Positions 45,167 through 54,227 of a DNA stretch of 64,000 bases are shown here, piece after piece. This DNA is from Rhodococcus rhodnii NBRC 100604. GTDB lineage: Bacteria; Actinomycetota; Actinomycetes; Mycobacteriales; Mycobacteriaceae. Both the position numbers and the translations under genes were made by a program. The stretch's first letter is position 1, and every line of letters begins with the position of its first letter. The notes below the pieces were generated by a model, which did not search any database, was not told where the DNA came from, and saw only the letters and a list, made by a program, of their open reading frames with translations. The stretch is from contig NZ_BCXD01000015.1 of assembly GCF_001894925.1 (NCBI RefSeq), positions 58,715 to 122,714 on the forward strand. The letters run 5' to 3'.

Positions 45167-45946
45167 GTGCATCTCACCGTCGCCGCCCTGCAGACTCCCG
45201 GTACGCCCGGGGACGTCACCGCGAACCTCGCCGAACTCGACGAGGCTGCCGCACGTGCCGTTGCCGGTGGTGCAGGACTGCTCGTGACGCCCGAGCTCTT
45301 CGTCACCGGCTACGACATCGGTGACGCCGTCCGCGAGCTGGCGTCACCGTCGACGATCGACGCGGCCGCGGTCATCGCGCAACGCCACGGCATCGCGATC
45401 GTGCTCGGCGCACCCGAGCAGTCCGGCGATCTGCTGTACAACACGGCGTTCTTCATCGACGACACCGGCGATATCATTGCGCGACACCGCAAGTCCCACC
45501 TGTTCGGCGAACTCGACCAGCGCTACTTCACCGCCGGCGATCGAGCGGCGACTCTCGTCGATCACCGCGGTGTCCGCATCGCCCTGATGATCTGTTACGA
45601 CGTCGAGTTCCCCGAGAACGTCCGCGCCGCCGCAGCGGCGGGCGCGCACCTCGTCGCCGTCCCCACCGCGCAGATGACGCCCTTCGAGTACGTCGCCGAA
45701 CACGTCGTCCGCACCAGGGCGTGGGAGAACCAGGTCTACCTCGCCTACGTGAATCACGATGGGCACGAGGGCGATACCGAGTACGTCGGCCGCAGTAGCA
45801 TCGTCGGACCCGACGCCGGCGTGCTCGATTCCGCCGTCCACGGCCGGGCGCTGCTGACCGCCGTCGTCGACACCGAGGTGGTCGCCGAGGCGCAGCAGCG
45901 CAATCCCTATCTGCTCGACCGGCGGCCGGACCTTCCCGTCGCCTGA
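45167..45946 (+). CDS. Carbon-nitrogen hydrolase (nitrilase superfamily)
   Basis: 259-residue amidase of the nitrilase fold. The Glu-Lys-Cys triad is seen in LLVTPELFVTGY (Glu), RHRKSHLFGE (Lys) and LMICYDVEFPENVR (Cys). NQVYLAYVNHDG is also typical. It probably hydrolyses a small amide or omega-amide. GTG start at 45167. It converges on the MFS gene with a 7-bp gap. Confidence 0.9.
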   Translation: MHLTVAALQTPGTPGDVTANLAELDEAAARAVAGGAGLLVTPELFVTGYDIGDAVRELASPSTIDAAAVIAQRHGIAIVLGAPEQSGDLLYNTAFFIDDTGDIIARHRKSHLFGELDQRYFTAGDRAATLVDHRGVRIALMICYDVEFPENVRAAAAAGAHLVAVPTAQMTPFEYVAEHVVRTRAWENQVYLAYVNHDGHEGDTEYVGRSSIVGPDAGVLDSAVHGRALLTAVVDTEVVAEAQQRNPYLLDRRPDLPVA

Positions 45947-45953
45947 GTCGGGT

Positions 45954-47354
45954 TCACGCCTGTTCTGCAGCGAGCCTCACTCCTGTCGTCCGGGTCAGAC
46001 GGCGGAGCACTGCGGCGACGACAAGGCTTGCAGCAGCGGCAATCGCGACGGCAAGGAATCCGGCGCCGACTCCGTCGAGTGTTGCGGCGGGCCTCGCACC
46101 GGAGTGGTGGGTGCGGACGACCGCGGCCATCGCGGTGCCCACGACGGCGATACCGAGAGCACCACCGGTCTGGTTGAAGGTGTTCAACAGCCCGGAACCG
46201 ACGCCGGCGTCGGCGAATGCGACGTGGCTGGAGCCGATGCCGTAGAGGGGCACGAACGCGCTGGGCAGGCCCGCCCCGATCAACGCCAGCAGGACGATCA
46301 CCATGGCAGGGTTCTCGGGCCCGGTGGCCAGCGCGGCAGCGCCGACGACCTGAGCAGCGGCACCGGCCGAATAGACACGTACAGGTCCGCGAACGGCGAT
46401 TGCCTTGGGGATGATCAGGGCGACGGCCAGTGATGCGAGACCCATCGGCAGCAGACTCAGGCCCGCCGGCAGCGGACCGAAGGAGTGCACGTCCTGGAAG
46501 TAGATGCTGCCGAGGTAGCTGCTGCTGATCATCACGGCGGAGGCGAACAACAGACCGATGCTGGACGCGAGGTAGGCCGGGATACACAGCAGACGTAGCG
46601 GAAGAAGTGGATCGGTGGAGCGGGATTCGAGCGTCCCGACCGCACCCAGGACGACGATCGCGACAGCGAGGAAGATCCACACCTGAGGTCGGCCGGGCCC
46701 ATCTCGAAGCTCGATCACCGCGTATGTCAGCGCAGCGAGACCGGCGCTGACCGAGATCGCCGTCGGGAACCGCAACGACCGCCGGGGTCCGGTGCGCATG
46801 GGGTCGACGGCGCGGTACGCAGCGAGGAGCGCGACAGCGGCGAAGGCCACGTTGATCAGAAACACCCACCGCCAGCCGAGCAGCTCGACCAGCACGCCGC
46901 CGACGACGACGCCCAGCGTGGCGCCGAGAACACCGAGTCCACTCCACGCGGTCAGTGCGATCCGTCGCTGGTCTGCGGCGACATAGGTCGTGACGACGAT
47001 CGACAGAGCGGCTGCGGACAGGACCGCCGCGCCGGCTCCCTGCGCGATGCGGCCCGCAACGAGCACGCCCGCGTCGGTAGCCAGCCCACACCACATACTG
47101 CCGGCGGCGAAAAGCACAAGACCTACGGCGAACGCACGGCGCCGACCGATCACGTCTGCGAAGCGGCCACCCAACAACAGCAGGCTGCCGTACATCAAGA
47201 CGTAGCCGCTGATGATCCACTGCAGCGCAGCTTCACTCGCCGAGAGATCTCGACCGATGCTCGGTATGGCGACGTTGACGACGGTCGCATCGAGCATGAC
47301 TATCAGTTGCGCCATCCCGACGACTACCATCGCCGTCCAGTCAGGAGCGACCAC
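45954..47354 (-). CDS. MFS multidrug efflux transporter (DHA2 type), start interrupted by poly-G
   Basis: 466-residue (as read from GTG 47354) membrane transporter with about 14 hydrophobic segments. Signatures are LIVMLDATVVNVAIPSIGRD in TM1 and GGRFADVIGRRRAFAV in loop 2-3. GWRWVFLINV lies further in. A better start lies at ATG 47440 behind AAAGGAG, but a run of 20 G (minus strand) puts it out of frame; 18 or 21 G would join it, adding about 28 residues. The divergent MarR gene probably represses it. GC content looks a little lower than around it. Confidence 0.82.
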   Translation of the reverse strand: MVAPDWTAMVVVGMAQLIVMLDATVVNVAIPSIGRDLSASEAALQWIISGYVLMYGSLLLLGGRFADVIGRRRAFAVGLVLFAAGSMWCGLATDAGVLVAGRIAQGAGAAVLSAAALSIVVTTYVAADQRRIALTAWSGLGVLGATLGVVVGGVLVELLGWRWVFLINVAFAAVALLAAYRAVDPMRTGPRRSLRFPTAISVSAGLAALTYAVIELRDGPGRPQVWIFLAVAIVVLGAVGTLESRSTDPLLPLRLLCIPAYLASSIGLLFASAVMISSSYLGSIYFQDVHSFGPLPAGLSLLPMGLASLAVALIIPKAIAVRGPVRVYSAGAAAQVVGAAALATGPENPAMVIVLLALIGAGLPSAFVPLYGIGSSHVAFADAGVGSGLLNTFNQTGGALGIAVVGTAMAAVVRTHHSGARPAATLDGVGAGFLAVAIAAAASLVVAAVLRRLTRTTGVRLAAEQA

Positions 47355-47377
47355 CGCGTCGTCTTCGCCTCCGAGCT

Positions 47378-47397
47378 CCCCCCCCCCCCCCCCCCCC
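47378..47397. repeat. 20-base poly-C (poly-G on minus) tract at the MFS gene start
   Basis: Uninterrupted run of 20 C on the plus strand. On the coding strand it lies between the good start ATG 47440 and the transporter body. The length sets the frame: with 20 the upstream ATG is out of frame, with 18 or 21 it is in frame. Confidence 0.9.
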
Positions 47398-47515
47398 GCG
47401 AAGAAGGGACGGCACCACTGGCGTTGGCTTTTTCAGTCATTCGAGGCTCCTTTCCCGAGCAAGTTCACTGCATGTGCATGAATTATAAGTATCGAGTCGG
47501 TGTACCCTCAGGGCT

Positions 47516-47938
47516 GTGGAAGAGAACATGTCGTCGGCGGACCGCTGGCTCGCGCTGGTGCGTGCGTACGAATCCTCGACAGCGCGGATCGAAAGAGTTC
47601 TCACACGCGACCATCACCTCTGCGTCAGCGCCTACGAGATAATGGATCGCATTGCGGAAGCCGGCACATGGGTGCGGGTGGCGGACCTGACACACACCGT
47701 TTCGCGGAGCCAATCACAGATTTCGCGACTGGTCGTGCAGTTGATCGACGCCGGCTACATCGACCGAGAGCGCGACCCCAGCGATGCCCGTGGATCTCGC
47801 GTTCGACTCAACGCATTGGGCAAGAAGGCATTCCGAGCAGCAACCGCCGACGTGAACACCGAACTGCGGCACCTGGTGGACAACGACCACCTCCTCGCCC
47901 CTTGGCTCGGCGCCAACGCTCCCACCTCCACTCCGTAG
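47516..47938 (+). CDS. MarR-family transcriptional regulator
   Basis: 140-residue regulator starting VEENMSSADRWLALVRAY (GTG 47516; a Met at codon 5 is an alternative). The winged-helix region has HHLCVSAYEIMDRIAEAG and VADLTHTVSRSQSQISRLV, and DRERDPSDARGSRVRLNALG is the wing. It is divergent from the MFS efflux gene, the usual MarR/efflux arrangement. The gap has an AT-rich ATTATAA (-10-like) near 47480. Confidence 0.88.
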   Translation: MEENMSSADRWLALVRAYESSTARIERVLTRDHHLCVSAYEIMDRIAEAGTWVRVADLTHTVSRSQSQISRLVVQLIDAGYIDRERDPSDARGSRVRLNALGKKAFRAATADVNTELRHLVDNDHLLAPWLGANAPTSTP

Positions 47939-48042
47939 CATCGTCTGTGGCGGATCGGGCTTCGTCGACCCCTTCGCGTGCGGGTGCCACCGACCGCTCG
48001 GCCGCCACCGCCCGCCCGAGCGCGGCGAGGCTACGTGAGCGA

Positions 48043-48076
48043 CAGCTGTCCACAGGTCTATGGTTATCCCCAGCTG
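48043..48076. promoter_or_regulatory. Paired DnaA-box-like sites upstream of the DUF222 gene
   Basis: CTGTCCACAG (48046-48055) and TTATCCCCA (48064-48072) lie within CAGCTG ends (48043-48048, 48071-48076). The spacing suggests a designed leader rather than an origin. It lies about 50 bp before the ATG, in the 185-bp gap 47939-48123. Confidence 0.4.
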
Positions 48077-48123
48077 CGAAAATGGGTCTTGTGTCGAACG
48101 GGTGTGCGATATAGGTTTGTCGC

Positions 48124-49442
48124 ATGGGGTCGGGGGATTCACACACAGCAAACGGGGCACCGTGGCAACTCGGTGACGACGAGCTGCGTGCCGAGGTGCT
48201 CGATGTCTATGCGGAGATCGCTCGGTTGCAGGCGCGGGGTATCGAGCTCATGGGTGAGGTCGTAGAGCGCGGCATCTCCGGTGAGGACGGGTTTCGGGAT
48301 GCGGGGTCGTGGCTGGCGTCGCGGACGATGCTCGAAGCCGGTGAGGCGCGGCGGGTCGTCAATCTCGCGGTGAGTCTGCGCTCGCAGCCGGAGATCGCTG
48401 CTGCTGTTGCGGAGCAGCGGGTGTCGCCGACCCACGCGCAGATGATCTGCGATTTCTTCGAGGCGCCGCCGTCGCTTCTCGCAGCGCTCGCGGAGGCCGA
48501 CCCGGACGAGTACGCGACGGTGGCGGCGTTCTGCCGTGACGCGTTGTTGGCGGCGGCGCTGCCCGGTCCGGGAACGACGACGGCGTCGGTGCGGCGAGCG
48601 AAGGAGCGGCTCGAGATCCGCCTGGATGCCGAGTCCGATGGTCCGCCGACGCGCGAACGCGAGGACCTCAACCACCTGTCCGTCTCTCACACGCTGCACG
48701 GGCGGGTGGTGGTACACGGCAACCTCGATGCGTTGTCGGGTGAGATGCTGCTGACGGCGTTGTCGAAACTGTCTGCACCCCAGCCCGCCGAGGACGGAAC
48801 ACCCGATCGCCGCTCACCACAGAAACGCCGCGCGGATGCGTTGGTCGAGGTGTGCCGCCGGTTCCTCGACTCCGGTGACGCCGGCGTCGAGGCGGGTGAG
48901 AGCCGCACGTGACGGTGTTGGTGAACCAGCGAGATCTCGAGCGCCGTGCAGACACTGCCGCGGAGAGAACGAACGTGTCGATCACAGCACTGCTCGACGG
49001 CATCGGTCTGCCGTGGGCGCCGTGGGGCGCGACCATTACTCCGGAGACTGCGCGGGCGGTCGCGTGCGATGCGCAGGTGACCCCGATCGTCGTCGACGGC
49101 AACGGGGTTCCGCTGAGCATGGGCCGCACGACGCGACTGGTCACTCCGGCGCAGCGCCGGGCACTGGTGGTCCGGGACCGCGGATGCGCGTTCCCGAACT
49201 GCACCGCACCCGCGAGCTGGTGCGAAGCGCACCACATCACGCATTGGGCCGACGGCGGCCCGACCGACCTCGAGAACATGGTGCTGCTCTGCGGCAGCCA
49301 CCACCGCCATGTTCACCACAGCGAGTGGACGATCACCTCGACACCGCGAGGTCGGCCGACCTTCACACCACCGGGCGCCGAACCACCGGTATCCGACCCA
49401 CCGGACCGGCCACCGGGTGCTTCGCGGACGGCCGCGGCGTGA
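48124..49442 (+). pseudogene. DUF222 / HNH endonuclease (13E12 family), split by a frameshift
   Basis: Two frames make one 13E12-family protein. The first (48124-48912) holds the DUF222 domain (LTARLTTRRASP-like on the reverse; real sequence GVSPTHAQMICDFFEA-like region) and ends GVEAGESRT. The second (GTG 48909, overlapping the stop as GTGA) resumes with VTVLVNQRDLERR and ends in the HNH motif CAFPNCTAPASWCEAHHITH and LCGSHHRHVHH. One extra base in GAGAGCCGCACG would join them (ESRHVTVLVN). HNH residues are intact, so either an indel error or a recent mutation is likely. Such genes are repeated in actinobacterial genomes. Confidence 0.85.
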
Positions 49443-49471
49443 TCACCAGGTCCGGGGATTCGTGCTGCGCC

Positions 49472-51040
49472 TCAACGCCGTTGGTCGTAGGCAATCACCG
49501 CGACGTGCAGCGAGAGAACCGAATCGGGGTCCGAGAGCGAGACGCCGAGAATCCGCTCGATCCTGTCGAGCCGCGCGTAGAGCGCCGGGCGGCTCAGGTG
49601 CGAGCGACGGGAGAGCTCGGTCTTGTTTCCTCCGCTACGGAGGAATGCCCGCAACAGATCGAGCAGGCCGCCACCCCGGCTGGCCTCGTGCGTGAGCAGC
49701 GGCTGCAGCTCGGATTCGACGAACGACTGGACGCGCTGATCGTCGCCGAGCAGATAGAGCAGGCCGTGGATGCGCAGCTCCGACGTCCGGTGGAACGGCC
49801 GCGATCGCTCCGCGGGCAGCGACGACGCGACATCGGCGGCGTGCGCGGCCTCCGGAATCGAGCGGCCCGCGATGCTCAGCGCGGCGTCACGCCGCCCCAC
49901 TCCCACGACGGCCGTGTCGCCACGTGCCCGCGCGAGTGCCGCCGCGACGTCGCCGAGCACGGCATCTTCGTCCTCGCTGTCGGTGGCGAGGATCGCCGCG
50001 ACGTCGTCGTCCGCCCACATGCCGGTGAGGACCGAGCAACCCGCGGAACGTGCTGCGGCAGCTACCTGTTCGGCGAGACGGCGCCGCTCCGCCTGAGCGG
50101 CGGTACGCGAGCCCTCACCTCGATCCCGCGCACGAACGACGACGGGCACGTACCACCGCTTCGGCACGAGACCGAGCGCCTTCGCAGCGGCGATCGCTTC
50201 GGCCTCCGAGGACGTGGCCCCCTCGGCGAGGTCACCGAGGAATCCACCCTGCGCGAGGAACTCGAGCCCGAAACGTTCGCGCTCGATCATGCGCGCGAGC
50301 TGCAACGCCTGCGCCGCACGCTCGATCGCCGTCCGCGCCGCGACGGGATCGTCGGCGGACAACGGCAGCACCAGCCGCGCCCACGGAGCCTCCGCACCGC
50401 CGACGGGTGTCGTGACCCACTCCGCGTCGTCGAGCCGCGACCGCCGCTCCCAGTCCTGCAGCAGCGCAGCCGTCGTCTCCCCCACTGCCGTGTAGGCGAG
50501 GACGCGGTGGTGCAGGTCCTCGAGGACGACGGACCCGCCACACAGCGCCGCGGTCCGCTCGACGATCGCGGGAGCCTGCTCGTTCTCGAGACTCGCATGC
50601 GTGAACGCCTCGTGCACCGTCTGCGAGAACCGGATGTGCCGGTACTGCTCGTCGATTATCATCTGGTGCACGAGTTGAGTCACCGCGACGAAGCGCACCT
50701 CGGCGTGCAGAGCGACGAGCGGCAGACCACGCTCGCGCGCAGCGGCCACCATGTCGTCCGGAAGCGCCCGCAGGTGCGCACCGAGTTCCACGACGAGCCC
50801 CGAGGCACCTGCGTCGGCGAGCGAGACCACGAGGCGTGGCGCGGCAGCGGCGTCGTGCACGAAGGCGAGGCCGGTGGTGAGGACGAGTTCGCCGCCCTCG
50901 AGGAGCCTGCCGATCTCGCCCACCTCGGCGACGTGCACCCAGCGCACGGACGCCGACAGCGACTCGCTGCCCGCGAGCACGTCGGGCGTGGCCGCTGCGA
51001 CGACGGACAGCGCCAGAACGTCGGCCACCGTCACGGTCAC
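49472..51040 (-). CDS. PucR-family transcriptional regulator
   Basis: 522-residue regulator. The N-terminal PucR domain starts TVTVADVLALSVVAAATPDV and has SVRWVHVAEVGEIGRLLEGG. A GGDEF-like middle follows. A C-terminal HTH_30 includes LLDLLRAFLRSGGNKTELSR and HLSRPALYARLDRIERILG. GTG start at 51040 behind GAGGAGCG. It is divergent from mmsA and the aminotransferase, which it probably controls. Confidence 0.88.
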   Translation of the reverse strand: MTVTVADVLALSVVAAATPDVLAGSESLSASVRWVHVAEVGEIGRLLEGGELVLTTGLAFVHDAAAAPRLVVSLADAGASGLVVELGAHLRALPDDMVAAARERGLPLVALHAEVRFVAVTQLVHQMIIDEQYRHIRFSQTVHEAFTHASLENEQAPAIVERTAALCGGSVVLEDLHHRVLAYTAVGETTAALLQDWERRSRLDDAEWVTTPVGGAEAPWARLVLPLSADDPVAARTAIERAAQALQLARMIERERFGLEFLAQGGFLGDLAEGATSSEAEAIAAAKALGLVPKRWYVPVVVRARDRGEGSRTAAQAERRRLAEQVAAAARSAGCSVLTGMWADDDVAAILATDSEDEDAVLGDVAAALARARGDTAVVGVGRRDAALSIAGRSIPEAAHAADVASSLPAERSRPFHRTSELRIHGLLYLLGDDQRVQSFVESELQPLLTHEASRGGGLLDLLRAFLRSGGNKTELSRRSHLSRPALYARLDRIERILGVSLSDPDSVLSLHVAVIAYDQRR

Positions 51041-51104
51041 GGTTGCGCTCCTCACCTCGCCGTCATGGACGAACCCGCATTGACAGATCGTAAACCAATC
51101 GCTC

Positions 51105-51121
51105 CGATTCGATACGAATCG
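51105..51121. promoter_or_regulatory. Inverted repeat in the PucR/mmsA promoter
   Basis: CGATTCG ATA CGAATCG, a perfect 7-bp dyad with a 3-base centre in the 170-bp divergent gap (51041-51210). It is a likely binding site for the PucR regulator; function inferred. Confidence 0.55.
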
Positions 51122-51210
51122 CAGGGTGCGGACGGCGGCGCGACCAGGCACGCTGAAACCCGGACCGGCACGCAGCCGGACTCGACCCCGCAGCGTTCAG
51201 GAGAACTCAC

Positions 51211-52704
51211 GTGACCCCTACCGTCAGCCACTGGTCCGATGGCAAGCCGTTCGCCGGTACGGGCGACCGCACGGCGCCGATCACCAATCCCGCGACGGGA
51301 ACGGTGACGGGCGAGGTCGCACTCGCCGGCGTCGAGGACGTGCGCGTCGTCGTCGAGGCCGCAGCGGCGGCGTTCCCCGCGTGGCGCGACACCTCGCTCG
51401 CGCAGCGCACGGCCGTGATGTTCCGGTTCCGCGAACTGCTCAACGCCCGCAAGGGTGAGCTGGCGGAGATCATCACGCGCGAGCACGGCAAGGTGCTCTC
51501 CGATGCGCTCGGCGAGGTCAACCGCGGCCAGGAGGTAGTCGAATTCGCCTGCGGTGCAGCGCACCTCCTCGAGGGCCGCTTCACCGAGAACGCCTCGACG
51601 AAGGTCGACGTGTACTCGATCCGCCAGCCGCTCGGCCCGGTCGGCATCATCTCGCCGTTCAACTTCCCCGCGATGGTGCCGATGTGGTTCTTCCCCATCG
51701 CGATCGCGGCCGGCAACACCGTCGTCGTCAAGCCCAGCGAGAAGGATCCGTCGGCGTCGCTGTGGCTCGCCGAACTCTGGGCGGAGGCAGGACTTCCCGC
51801 AGGCGTGTTCAACGTCGTGCAGGGAGACAAGGTCGCCGTCGACGAACTCCTCGAGAACCCCGCGATCAAGGCGATCAGCTTCGTCGGGTCCACCCCGATC
51901 GCGCAGTACGTGTACGCGAACGGGACGGCCAAGGGCAAGCGGGTGCAGGCGCTCGGCGGTGCCAAGAACCATGCCGTGATCCTGCCCGACGCCGATCTCG
52001 ATCTCGCCGCGGACGCGATGGTCAACGCGGGCTTCGGCTCGGCGGGCGAGCGCTGCATGGCGATCTCGGTGGCGGTCGCCGTCGGCGACATCGCGGACAC
52101 CCTGGTCGAGAAGATCGCCGAGCGGGCGCGGTCGGTGAAGACCGGCGACGGTACCGGCGACGCCGACATGGGTCCGCTCGTCACGCGCGAGCACCGCGAC
52201 CGGGTCGCGTCCTACGTCGGTGCGGGTGAGGAGTCCGGCGCCACCATCGTTCTCGACGGCCGCACCGTCGAGGCGGACGGCGGCACCGACGGCTTCTGGC
52301 TCGGCCCGACGATCATCGATCATGTCACGCCCGACATGAGCGTCTACACCGACGAGATCTTCGGCCCCGTCCTCTCGGTCGTCCGCGCGGCGAGCTACGA
52401 GGAAGCGCTCGACCTCATCAACGCGAATCCGTACGGCAACGGCACCGCGATCTTCACCAACGACGGCGGCGCCGCTCGGCGCTTCCAGAACGAGGTCGAG
52501 GTGGGCATGGTCGGCATCAACGTGCCGATCCCGGTTCCCATGGCGTACTACAGCTTCGGCGGCTGGAAGAACTCGCTGTTCGGTGACACCCATGCGTACG
52601 GGGCCGAGGGCGTGCACTTCTTCACGCGGGGCAAGGCGATCACGAGCCGCTGGCTCGATCCGAGCCACGGCGGAGTCGATCTCGGCTTCCCGCAGAACGT
52701 CTGA
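51211..52704 (+). CDS. mmsA: Methylmalonate-semialdehyde dehydrogenase (acylating)
   Basis: 497-residue CoA-acylating aldehyde dehydrogenase that converts methylmalonate (or malonate) semialdehyde to propionyl- (or acetyl-) CoA. Typical stretches are IRQPLGPVGIISPFNFPAM, GNTVVVKPSEKDPSASL, the catalytic AGFGSAGERCMAISV (Cys) and NPYGNGTAIFTNDGGAARRF. It precedes an omega-aminotransferase, giving a route for beta-alanine or 3-aminoisobutyrate. Confidence 0.93.
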   Translation: MTPTVSHWSDGKPFAGTGDRTAPITNPATGTVTGEVALAGVEDVRVVVEAAAAAFPAWRDTSLAQRTAVMFRFRELLNARKGELAEIITREHGKVLSDALGEVNRGQEVVEFACGAAHLLEGRFTENASTKVDVYSIRQPLGPVGIISPFNFPAMVPMWFFPIAIAAGNTVVVKPSEKDPSASLWLAELWAEAGLPAGVFNVVQGDKVAVDELLENPAIKAISFVGSTPIAQYVYANGTAKGKRVQALGGAKNHAVILPDADLDLAADAMVNAGFGSAGERCMAISVAVAVGDIADTLVEKIAERARSVKTGDGTGDADMGPLVTREHRDRVASYVGAGEESGATIVLDGRTVEADGGTDGFWLGPTIIDHVTPDMSVYTDEIFGPVLSVVRAASYEEALDLINANPYGNGTAIFTNDGGAARRFQNEVEVGMVGINVPIPVPMAYYSFGGWKNSLFGDTHAYGAEGVHFFTRGKAITSRWLDPSHGGVDLGFPQNV

Positions 52705-52723
52705 GCAGGAAGGACTTCGGCAC

Positions 52724-54094
52724 ATGAGCACCTCCATCTCCTCCGATGCGCTCCCCAACGGCCTCTCCGTCGCCGACGCGAGGGCCGAAGCGGCACGCGC
52801 GTACGAACTGGACCGCGCACACGTCTTCCATTCCTGGTCCGCGCAGGCGAAACTCACGCCGATGACGATCACGGCGTCGTCCGGCTCGTACGTCTGGGAC
52901 GGTGACGGCAACCGCCTCCTCGACTTCTCGTCGCAGCTCGTGAACACGAACATCGGTCACCAGCACCCGAAGGTCGTCGCCGCCATCGCCGACCAGGCCG
53001 CGAAGCTGTGCACGGTCGCACCGCAGCACGCGAACGCCGCGCGCTCGGAGGCGGCGCGGCTCATCGCGTCGCACACGCCGGGCGAGCTGAACCGCATCTT
53101 CTTCACCAACGGCGGCGCGGATGCCAACGAGCACGCCGTGCGCATGGCGCGGCTGCACACCGGCAAGTACAAGGTCCTCTCGCGGTACCGCTCGTACCAC
53201 GGCGGCACCGAGACCGCGATCAACCTCACGGGCGACCCGCGGCGCTGGCCGAACGATCACGGCAACGCCGGGATCGTCCACTTCTTCGGGCCGTTCCTCT
53301 ACCGCTCGCAGTTCCACGCCGAGACGCAGGAGCAGGAGTGCGAGCGCGCACTCGAGCATCTCGAACAGACCATCGCGTTCGAGGGGCCGTCGACGATCGC
53401 CGCGATCCTGCTCGAGACGATCCCCGGGACCGCGGGCATCATGGTGCCGCCGCCTGGATACCTCGAAGGCGTTCGGGCACTGTGCGACAAGTACGGCATC
53501 ATGCTCATCGCCGACGAGGTGATGGCCGGATTCGGCCGTGCCGGAACGTGGTTCGCGATCGATCCGTCCGGCGTCGTACCGGATCTGCTGACCTTCGCCA
53601 AGGGCGTGAACTCCGGCTACGTCCCGCTCGGTGGCGTTGCCATCGCGCCACACGTCGCGGCGAGCTTCGACGACGTCGCCTATCCCGGTGGGCTCACCTA
53701 TTCGGGCCACCCGCTCGCGACGGCAGCGGCGGTCGCGACGATCCGCGCGATGGAGGACGAGGGCATCGTCGAGAACGCCGAGCGCGTCGGCCGCGAGATC
53801 CTCGGTCCCGGGCTGCACGAGCTCGCGGGCAAGCACGACGTGATCGGCGAGGTCCGCGGGACCGGCGTCTTCTGGGCCGTCGAACTGGTGACGGATCGCG
53901 TGACGAAGGAGCCGCTCGCGCCCTACGGCGGCACGAGCGAGGCGAAGGGCCGCTTCGTCGCCGAGTCCAAGAAGCTCGGACTGCTCTCGTTCGTGAACTA
54001 CAACCGCACCCACGTCGTCCCGCCGTGCACGGTCTCCGACGACGAGGCGCGCGAGGGGCTCGCGATTCTGGACGAAGCGCTCTCCCGCATCTGA
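52724..54094 (+). CDS. Class-III omega-amino acid:pyruvate aminotransferase
   Basis: 456-residue PLP enzyme. FTNGGADANEHAVRMARLHT, YRSYHGGTETAINLTGD, the PLP-binding acidic motif LIADEVMAGFGRAGTW and the lysine in LTFAKGVNSGYVPLGG are clear. With mmsA next to it, it should supply the semialdehyde from beta-alanine, 3-aminoisobutyrate or a taurine-like amine. ATG 52724 follows AGGAAGGA, 19 bp after mmsA. Confidence 0.9.
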   Translation: MSTSISSDALPNGLSVADARAEAARAYELDRAHVFHSWSAQAKLTPMTITASSGSYVWDGDGNRLLDFSSQLVNTNIGHQHPKVVAAIADQAAKLCTVAPQHANAARSEAARLIASHTPGELNRIFFTNGGADANEHAVRMARLHTGKYKVLSRYRSYHGGTETAINLTGDPRRWPNDHGNAGIVHFFGPFLYRSQFHAETQEQECERALEHLEQTIAFEGPSTIAAILLETIPGTAGIMVPPPGYLEGVRALCDKYGIMLIADEVMAGFGRAGTWFAIDPSGVVPDLLTFAKGVNSGYVPLGGVAIAPHVAASFDDVAYPGGLTYSGHPLATAAAVATIRAMEDEGIVENAERVGREILGPGLHELAGKHDVIGEVRGTGVFWAVELVTDRVTKEPLAPYGGTSEAKGRFVAESKKLGLLSFVNYNRTHVVPPCTVSDDEAREGLAILDEALSRI

Positions 54095-54109
54095 ATCGCC
54101 CGCATCCGA

Positions 54110-54137
54110 GCCGACCCCCCCGGCATCTCCGGTCGGC
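54110..54137 (+). terminator. Hairpin after the aminotransferase gene
   Basis: GCCGACC (54110-54116) pairs with GGTCGGC (54131-54137) across a 14-base loop, just after the stop at 54094. No T-tract; GAGAGAGAAAACC follows. Confidence 0.45.
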
Positions 54138-54151
54138 GAGAGAGAAAACCG

Positions 54152-54204
54152 ATACCCCTGGGGGTACCTGTACGATGGACGTCGACAGGTACCCCCAGGG
54201 GTAT
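54152..54204. promoter_or_regulatory. Two CsoR/CstR-type operators in a 20-bp inverted repeat
   Basis: TACCCCTGGGGGTA at 54153-54166 and TACCCCCAGGGGTA at 54190-54203 each fit the CsoR-family operator pattern (copper or persulfide sensors). They lie inside a perfect 20-base inverted repeat (54152-54171 and 54185-54204, 13-base loop), 24 bp before the ATG of the Cys-rich ORF. No csoR/cstR gene is visible in the window. Confidence 0.8.
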
Positions 54205-54227
54205 GACTCGTTGCGAGGAGGACTCTC

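Noticed and set aside
48043..48076. Replication origin
   Set aside because: Only two weak DnaA-like boxes, no AT-rich unwinding region and no dnaA/dnaN context.
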